This document shows, one piece after another, positions 57,193-64,000 of a stretch of 64,000 nucleotides of DNA. The notes under the pieces were generated by a model, which was not told the DNA's origin, made no database searches, and saw only the letters and a program-made list of their open reading frames with translations. Location of the stretch: assembly GCA_905250075.1 (NCBI GenBank), contig CAJNOP010000281.1:180774-244773 (forward strand), written 5' to 3'. The DNA is from Rotaria sp. Silwood1 (taxonomy: Eukaryota > Rotifera > Eurotatoria > Philodinida > Philodinidae). Each line of letters starts with the position of its first letter. Within the stretch, counting starts at the first letter, position 1. The position numbers and the translations under genes were made by a program.

Positions 57193-60100
57193 ATGTCTAC
57201 AGAATCAAGTTTATTGGCCTGTGAGGTATTGGTTGGTTTACGTCATCGTGAACTTCACATGGCAGCCATAGTCTTATTGGTTTGTGTATGCCTAAAAAAT
57301 ATTAATGCTAACGCTATGGCTGGTGATAAGCAAGGTTTGTCAACTTTTTCTTTGAGCTTAACAGTAGACCCTGTTTTATATAAAGCCATTATGGTAATAA
57401 GTTCAAAACTACTATGAGAGAATAGAAGCGATGGAAAGTTGAGTTTGTCAGTAACAGAAACGTATAGGAAAGAAATCCCAAACAAAATAGCGCCTGAATT
57501 ATATACGTATAATACAGACTGTATTGAAAACGGTTAGAAGGATTGAGCTTGTTTAAGAGAATTTTGATTGTTACAAAGCAATTTTTGCATTACGCAGTTC
57601 AAAAATAGTCAGTTCTCAAGAAACATGTGATCTTTCAGTCGCATTGCGGTAATTGCCATCTTTTAATAAGTTGTGAAAACCACGGAGTCAAAACTGCCTT
57701 ATAACATCAGTAGGTTTCGTCAGTTTTTTGTATCGAAAAGGATAATTCTCACTATCGGAAATCTGTTTTCTCTCACGATGGTTATTTAAGTAGTTTTTAG
57801 CGACTAATAAAGTGATGCATTATAAGGTCTGAAAGTCAGTAATTACCTCTTTGTTCTACATATCTCTTTGATATAGAATTGAACAAATGAAGAATTAATT
57901 GATAAACATGTCACTTCTTCCGGCAATCCTAATGATATGTCACTAAGCTTAGAGTTGTAGTTGTTCATGAACGATGAAATATATACAATAATGCGGATGA
58001 CTTAATCTAACTGTTTGAAATTTAATAAGTTCTTAGAAATTTAAGTTTTGATTATTTCGAAACGAAAATATCACTGATTTGAACTTAAATCAGAAAGGAT
58101 CAAGACATTTTCGGAGTTTTTGTTATGAAAACATGGAAAAACTCAATTAATATTTAGTGTGTGTGCTATTCGTCAACTTTATAGGAATCAAATAAAAAGT
58201 TCAATAATACTTTCTTATAACGTAAAAAAATTGAAGCACGAAAACTAACTATTATAATGCAAACCCACATTTGAATAAATGAATATGTTGGCATAGGATG
58301 GCCGAACAATATTCCCCGAAAGCGGGAAATTGTTCCATTTCAAGCAGAAATGCTTCAACCCACAAAAAGTCAAGAAGAAACACTGTTTTGAGAAACAGCA
58401 TCGCTTACGCCAGATTATTCACGCTAGAATGAATCAAACACACATCAGCGAGAATTCCTTCATCCATTTCTATCCTCATAAGCAGAAGTGAAAAATGAAA
58501 AATAGTCCATTGAATAGTGATTGGTAAATATATGTTTATATTCTTTCGTTCTATTTCTTCTTGCTGATGTATTTCTTTATGGTAAAAGAAACGTGATAGA
58601 TACATGTTTATTTTGTCTTTTTTCCATTGCTCGTTGACATGTTTGACTTTATATCGGGTGAACCATTCCTCCATAAACGGAAAAATTTTTCCCATGGATT
58701 GGTCCAATTGTCCACTGCTGACAATTTTGAAATCGTATAAATCACTATAAATAGAACATTTTTCGAGTGAATTTAAAATTGCTACGATGTATCGTTCGTT
58801 CACATAAATGACTGTCAACCGTGGAGATAAACTTCCACGAGAAGATCTGCACATGACAAAAACTCTTCTGTCATTCGACTTAATTCATTAATCAAGTCTT
58901 TTTGAGATTAACAGCTTTTAATATAAGTATTCTATAGAAATTGAATGACAGTATTGTCACCTATAATTTGGTTACGAAAAAAGATTTGCTGGTCGTTGTA
59001 GTATATGACAAGTCGCAGTAAATACAATTCTTTTGTGTTCAGAATATTTGGTTTTCACGAGAGTGCGGTTTTCTAGATAGTCTATTAACAGTTATTAGAA
59101 ACGAATCAATACAGAAAGATGTTATCCAAGAAGACTAGAACTTTCGATGCGTTATAGCACTGAACAAAAGCTGGCCCACCTTTTTAAGATTGACTGATTA
59201 GAACCATATTATCCTATGTTCTCATAATATAAGTAAAACGAACAACTGTTTCAAAACGTCACAACTTTGCATTGGCTGGTATGTGAGATATTTCAGATAT
59301 GGTTAGAGCTTTCAGGCTCTCGTAAAAGTTCCTTCACGAACTTTTTCCATTGAGTACTAAAATGTGAGGCAATGCTACTTCAAAACACGCCGATATAGAT
59401 CCAGCAAGTGCTCACCAGTCATTTATTCGAAGATTTAAGGACAAGTGTAGGTTTAATTTACGAGTATTCTGTCAACTGCACGATATACGAAAATTCATGT
59501 CAAAAGATTAACAAATTTCCAAATTTAGACTGTACGTTGAATCGAACTATGTTTCCTAGTGTCTTAAGAAAAGTAGTTAAAACGCTGGTGTTTATATTAT
59601 TCTTTGCTGTTTATATTTCAGTAGAATAGTGAAAGATATAAACCATGTTTGATGAACTCCTTATATGAAAACAATCATGTTGCAACAAGTCTCCTATGGA
59701 TAAAGCCAGAGAATAATAAAAATATATATGCATGATTTTTGTAGTTGCGAAGATCTATTAACTTAAAAACAGAAAACTGACAATCAAGTGATTGTCTTTT
59801 AACACTGCATCGTTGGTACATTCAAACATATTCTCTTAAGTTCACGATTCTGAATTGTTTTTCAAAGACTATTGTCAGATCAATCTATTTCGATCAGCAG
59901 AAACTTTTGAGAAGCTCTCATGTGAAGCATAGTTCAGAGGAGTCTATGACACGACAATAATTCAACACACATCCACAGTTCGACGATGTTCAATTTGAGA
60001 AGTCGAGTCCAAGCTTCATTCTTGTCATGTACGTCATCAGATCACATTTGAATTGATTATGATAGGTGATGCAAAAGTTCTCTGAAATATTTAAGACTCT

Positions 60101-61664
60101 GTTGTACTCGAATAGAAGGTTATCAAAAGATTATGCGTTTTTGATAGATAAAGCATGATACGTAGTTTACAATTAAATGCTTAGTAAACTTGTTCTAGGA
60201 TATAATAGCAATAGCCGCTTGACTTTTTATTAACTTTTAAAGAACAGTCTGCAAACATTTTTTACAGTAAAGGATGAAATATGAACGTGGGGCTTGTTCT
60301 CCACTCTCTCCTCATCTATATGCACATTTTAAAAAGTGTAATTTTTGTTTATTCTACAAAGAATTCTGAGCGTGACTTCGATGAACTTTTAATCGGAATC
60401 TCGGTGTATATTTTGAAAGATCTATTATGTCAGTTTCTTGAAATCTCTTCATAGGTTATACATCATTGTATCGAGTGAATATTTGGTACTTGATACCTTA
60501 TCAAGTTGAATATGCGTAGGGAAGATTAGTCTATAATAAGCATTTTCAAACTTATTTTCTCTTATCAGTGAAATATATATTTGAGTAAAAGTCGAAATAA
60601 GAACTGAAAAATATCTACAGTGGTCGAAATATAGTTTTCACAGAAAATGCCTAGAACTAGATGATTTTCCTTTGAGCTTACTGTAATAGTTGAATATCTC
60701 AGCGATACAACAATGTTTCTAGTAAGCGCATTATGTGAAATTTTGTCAGTTTCTTGCCTTGAGAAATTTTGAGAGCATTAGTCCAATCCGAAGTAATCGG
60801 TTGAGCAACTCCAACCTTGAATTACGTAGTGTGACTCAAATGTACGAAGATTTATCACTTTTGAAATACTATTTGTCTTAAATTTTTTTCGTTACGTTGT
60901 AGCAGGTTTTGTATTACACAGGAAAACTTAAAAAAAACTTGTAACTAAGTAATATATGCAATTAGCATTATGAATTTTCGGATCTACAAGTTTCTAGATC
61001 AAATATGCATAAATGTTCCCATATTGATAGCTTTTAAAGTATTAATTAGTCATCAAGTAATTTCTGAGGATCGCAGTAGGACAAAGTGTTGATTCTCAAC
61101 AACAAAACTAAAAAAGTGGCGGTCCCGTATATCAAAGAGCTTTTTTCAAATGCTCAAAAAGGCATGTGTCTTTTACAATAGAATGCAAAAAACTAACTTA
61201 CATTTCTCAAAACTCACTATCACTAGTATCATAAAACGCTGAGCAAGAGAACAGCATCAGAGTCGAGTTCTTCTGTAAGTGTAGTTGGTATTCACAAGCG
61301 AAGAGAGTGAGAACTTTAAAGTTTGCTAAACTCTTGTAAGGACTCATCATCTTGTAGAAATGGTTGGTAGCGCATGCTATCTACAATAATGACGATAGAG
61401 AGAAGATTGAAAGTACTTTTCTTCTATTGAATGTTACTTCACGTCCGAAAATCAATCTTTTTGCATGTCAATCATGTTCGAGTAAATTTTTCAGATAATA
61501 ACTCAGTGTAGTTTTGAAAAATATGTTCTGAGAAACGACTGCCTATTTTCATTCTTCATTTTATATTTTAGGATCTCGCAGAAGTGTGCAGAGCTTCTCA
61601 CCTACTGATTTACGATTAAGTTCTTTATTACGATCGAAGCGCGCTTCTAACGGTTCAGAACCAG
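57193..61664 (+). CDS. Candidate secreted peptide-precursor gene, two exons seen, incomplete
   Basis: Exon 57191-57334 follows a TTTATTTCAG acceptor. It reads from ATG 57193: MSTESSLLACEVLVGLRHRE, LHMAAIVLLVCVCLKNINAN and AMAGDKQ, the middle being a good signal-peptide core. Exon 61572-61664, bounded by TTTTAG and GTAAAT, continues in matching phase (1 to 1): GSRRSVQSFSPTDLRLSSLL, then RSKRASNGSEP. Dibasic RR and KR sites bracket an 18-residue segment, as in neuropeptide precursors. The intervening intron would be 4.2 kb, unusual here, and no third exon was found before the Penelope-like fossil that starts ~140 bp downstream. The two exons could belong to different genes. Function is inference only. 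Confidence 0.3.
58405..58854 (-). CDS. Hypothetical 149-codon frame
   Basis: A continuous minus-strand frame with mixed composition (FMEEWFTRYKVKHVNEQWKK, DKINMYLSRFFYHKE). No domain, signal peptide or splice context recognised. It may be a gene fragment. It lies within the long putative intron described above. Confidence 0.2.
   Translation of the reverse strand: MCRSSRGSLSPRLTVIYVNERYIVAILNSLEKCSIYSDLYDFKIVSSGQLDQSMGKIFPFMEEWFTRYKVKHVNEQWKKDKINMYLSRFFYHKEIHQQEEIERKNINIYLPITIQWTIFHFSLLLMRIEMDEGILADVCLIHSSVNNLA
58855..61571. other. No recognised gene
   Basis: AT-rich sequence with short frames only; no repeat family detected by eye. Confidence 0.45.
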
Positions 61665-61799
61665 GTAAATAGCTTTATGTCCTATAGATTTTTGTATTGA
61701 TTGGCACGAATATTTTCCGTATTCTGTTTTGAAAACTTAAATTAGTAGCAAATTTTTAAAAAATCAAGCGTTCTAAATTTCGCTCTATGATAATGCTCA

Positions 61800-62769
61800 A
61801 GGTTAGGTGAGAATAAGATAAATAAGATCAATGGAGAGATACCCATTACTTCGGTGAGGACCCTGTTTAGACATGTCTTAGAAAATGCCTATTTTGCGCT
61901 TCAGTTACTCGGAGAAAAAGTTAAGTATTATAAACAGATTAGAGGGGAACCCATGGGATCAGAATGTATCCAAGTCTTAGCCGATGTCTATATGAGAAGA
62001 TGGGAGAGATAGTTTAAGAACCAATAGAATAGCGAGGGACAGTGATATTTTTGTAACCACTAAGAAGAGTAAGGTTGAGATGGATAAGATATTAGTAGAG
62101 TTAGGGAAGAAGGATAAAAATATAGGTTTAACTTTTGAGACAGGTCCACACGTAGATTATTTAGATGTTAGAGTACAAGTAGAAGTTTCCAACTTTAGAA
62201 CCAAAGTCTGTAGAAAGTTAGCCGCTCAGCCTTATATGTTATCCTTTAACTCAGCACACCCTCCCCACGTTATGAAGGATATTCCCTTGTCAGCACTCTT
62301 GAGAGCGGTGAGAATATGTTCCCATGCAGATAATTTAGAAGAAGAGATAGAAAAAGTTAGAATCACCTTTCTCTTGGATAAGTACCCCCCCCCCCCCTCC
62401 AAATTCTATAGATAAACATTTTCGGAGATTTTTTGAAACTTTAACGGGAGAGAAGGGTCAAAAATTACTTCTAAGCGAGAGACATAGTGGGTATAGGGAT
62501 AAGATCTTAGATGTAGAATGGAATAAAAATGATAAACCCGGGATTAACTTTAATCGAGATGTTATGGTCCACTCCACGTATACTCCTAGCTTGGCACGCT
62601 TCGGATCTAGATTTCATCAAATTTGGAAGGAAAGTTTTGAGGAAACTCCACTTAGCGATATCCCAGTAGTCTTTGCCCATAAGTTGACAGATAATTTAAA
62701 GAGTACACTAGTTCATAAGAAATCTCGCAAAGAAGCGATTAAGGCCCTAGTAAGAGAGTTAGAGTAAGG
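61800..62769 (+). mobile_element. Penelope-like retroelement fossil (Athena-like RT region), broken
   Basis: Translated blocks in order: a thumb/palm region with QIRGEPMGSE, then KLAAQPYMLSFNSAHPPHVM and IPLSALLRAVRICSHADNLE, then a C-terminal segment with TYTPSLARFGSRFHQIWKES. These match the RT of Penelope-like elements. The lack of any GIY-YIG endonuclease motif before the downstream AT-rich tail is consistent with the endonuclease-lacking Athena group described at bdelloid telomeres. The copy is 5' incomplete and broken in a few places, but its protein is better preserved than the fossil at 33 kb, suggesting a younger age. Telomere-like repeats follow 1.1 kb downstream. Confidence 0.8.
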
Positions 62770-63907
62770 ATAGACTAAGATAGTAGATAGTTCCTCGTTC
62801 CCTTTTTCGTTTTCTATTATAGATTTGTATATAACATCGACGATAATAACAACAACGAAGGACCCGGCCGATCTTGTTTTTAGTTCTTCGTTTTGTTTTT
62901 TCTGTTTTGTGACTTTATTGTTTTATCTACTTTATTTCATTGTTTTTGATTTATTAATATTTTTGTTTTTTGTTTTTCATTTTGCTGTTTTTCGTTTTGT
63001 ATCTAATTTTTTCTATATAATTGCGTGTAATTTTTATTATGATAGAGTTGAGTGTCCCATTGAGGAAGTCCCTTTCCCGTACCCACATCATTGAGAATAT
63101 GCATTGAGTTAGAACATACTAAGAAAAATAAAAAATAAAAGGAATAGAATGACATCTACCCGTTCAATGAGAATAGTGGCCCCCTATAGAATAGAAAAAA
63201 ATCCCAATTGGATGAGTGTAGAGGACAAGATACAAGAACAAAGATAGAGGAATGAAACGACCGAATAGATAGTCATTCATAGCCTGAAGAATATTCGAAA
63301 CGCGTCGCTGCTACTTATTACAAAATTTATTGCTATTTATTTATTTATTGTTAAAATTAAATAAAATTACATTAAAAATTATTTAAGAAAGGAGTTGGTT
63401 CTCGTAGACTGTAAAAAAGATTCTTCCTAACCTAAAAATAGCCAAAATTTACTTTTTTCTTTACTCCTAAAAAAAAATTGTTTTTTCTTTCTCTTTTTCA
63501 AAAAACATTTCTTATTTCATTTATTTATTCACTTATGTCTTCTTAAACTCTAAATTCAAGTTCAACATTTCTTTTTCATATAAATATTTTTTCTTTACTA
63601 ATTTCATATCTAAAAAAAGGAAAAACAAACTTTCTTATTTATTCATTCATTTATCCAAAATATCTTATTTATTCATCTAACTTTTTTGCTTATTTTTCTC
63701 AAACATAATCTAAACTCATTCAATTTTCGCAAACTTATGCAAAATCTAGTATTTCGCTATAAAAACTCTATGAATCTCATTCAATTTCTCTCAAATACAA
63801 TAAAAACTTATTCATCTGTTAAGTACAGATGGTTCCCCTCTGTACACTGGAAAAAAGGTGCCGTACCGAACCATTTTGTTTCAAAGATTGAAGCCTTTAA
63901 AAAGGCT
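62770..63907. other. AT-rich tail after the Penelope-like fossil
   Basis: Possibly the element's 3' untranslated region up to ~63300, then T-rich simple sequence with recurring TTATTTATTCATT. No gene. Confidence 0.4.
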
Positions 63908-64000
63908 GCGGGTGTGTGGGTGTGGGTGTAGAAGTTGGTTCTTCATCTGTATCCACACCCCACACTCACACCCCACACTCACACCCCACACTCACACCCC
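63908..64000. repeat. Telomere-like hairpin 23 with C-rich tandem, cut by window end
   Basis: Left arm GCGGGTGTGTGGGTGTGGGT, loop GAAGTTGGTTCTTCATC, then a right arm that turns into a 13-bp tandem (CACACTCACACCC repeated) running off the window. The full length is unknown. Confidence 0.8.

Noticed and set aside
1-64000. tRNA or rRNA genes
   Set aside because: No T-loop GGTTCGAATCC-type core with matching stems, and no conserved rRNA blocks, were seen on either strand.

Overview
The window looks like nuclear DNA of a bdelloid rotifer (class-level inference; genus not determinable). It is AT-rich. Spliced genes have mostly 47-65 nt GT-AG introns. Several gene families are ones common in bdelloids: NIDO-AMOP-VWD surface proteins, divergent F-box proteins, mono-ADP-ribosyltransferase-type PARPs and orphan 7TM receptors. 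Metabolic families usually found in bacteria, fungi or amoebae are also present. Short arrays of TGTGGG-like repeats are scattered throughout; TGTGGG is the telomere unit reported for bdelloids. Two fossils of Penelope-like retroelements, the group associated with bdelloid chromosome ends, are also here. Together this suggests a telomere-proximal or accessory type of region, though no chromosome end is visible.

Layout: 0-5 kb, no recognised gene, three telomere-like hairpins. 5.0-8.3 kb (-), NIDO/AMOP/VWD surface protein with one in-frame stop. 10.8-11.6 kb (-), secreted protein with a 42-nt coding repeat. 12.3-13.2 kb, TA-flanked element with ~205-bp inverted ends. 14.1-15.9 kb (+), five-exon MFS sugar transporter (MFSD4/NaGLT1-like). 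18.5-19.2 kb (-), decayed aspartate/glutamate racemase. 20.7-22.4 kb (-), F-box protein. 24.9-25.8 kb (-), possible three-exon small protein. 29.6-30.5 kb (-), protein with two Ly6/uPAR-like domains. 33.3-34.2 kb, Penelope-like fossil. 35.1 kb (+), start of a PrpF-like gene running into a 100-N gap. 37.4-38.4 kb (+), dienelactone hydrolase. 40.5-42.9 kb (+), 15-exon PhoPQ-activated/AprA-type protein. 43.4-44.7 kb (+), PARP. 46.1-46.5 kb (-), TIMP/NTR-like secreted protein. 47.2-48.6 kb, a fold-back element and an hAT-like element. 49.1-50.0 kb (-), 7TM receptor pseudogene. 52.5-55.6 kb, degenerate satellite with ~175-bp higher-order units, each made of three ~58-bp subunits. 56.5-57.1 kb, palindromic array. 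57.2-61.7 kb (+), possible peptide-precursor exons. 61.8-62.8 kb, second Penelope-like fossil. 63.9 kb to the end, telomere-like repeats.

Two patterns dominate. First, 23 short inverted repeats of the form (GTGTGG-rich arm)-short purine/pyrimidine loop-(CCACAC-rich arm) occur about every 3 kb. All are outside coding sequence (one abuts an open frame), and many lie just 3' of genes. The arms face each other as in a telomere-to-telomere fusion. Second, six of about twelve recognisable genes carry small lesions in otherwise well-conserved frames: in-frame stops in the NIDO/AMOP/VWD gene and the PARP, 1-nt shifts in the PrpF-like and AprA-like genes, and several lesions in the racemase and the receptor. 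This could be a decaying homeologous copy, alleles under relaxed selection, or partly assembly error. All domain calls are from reading the translation by eye; no search was run.
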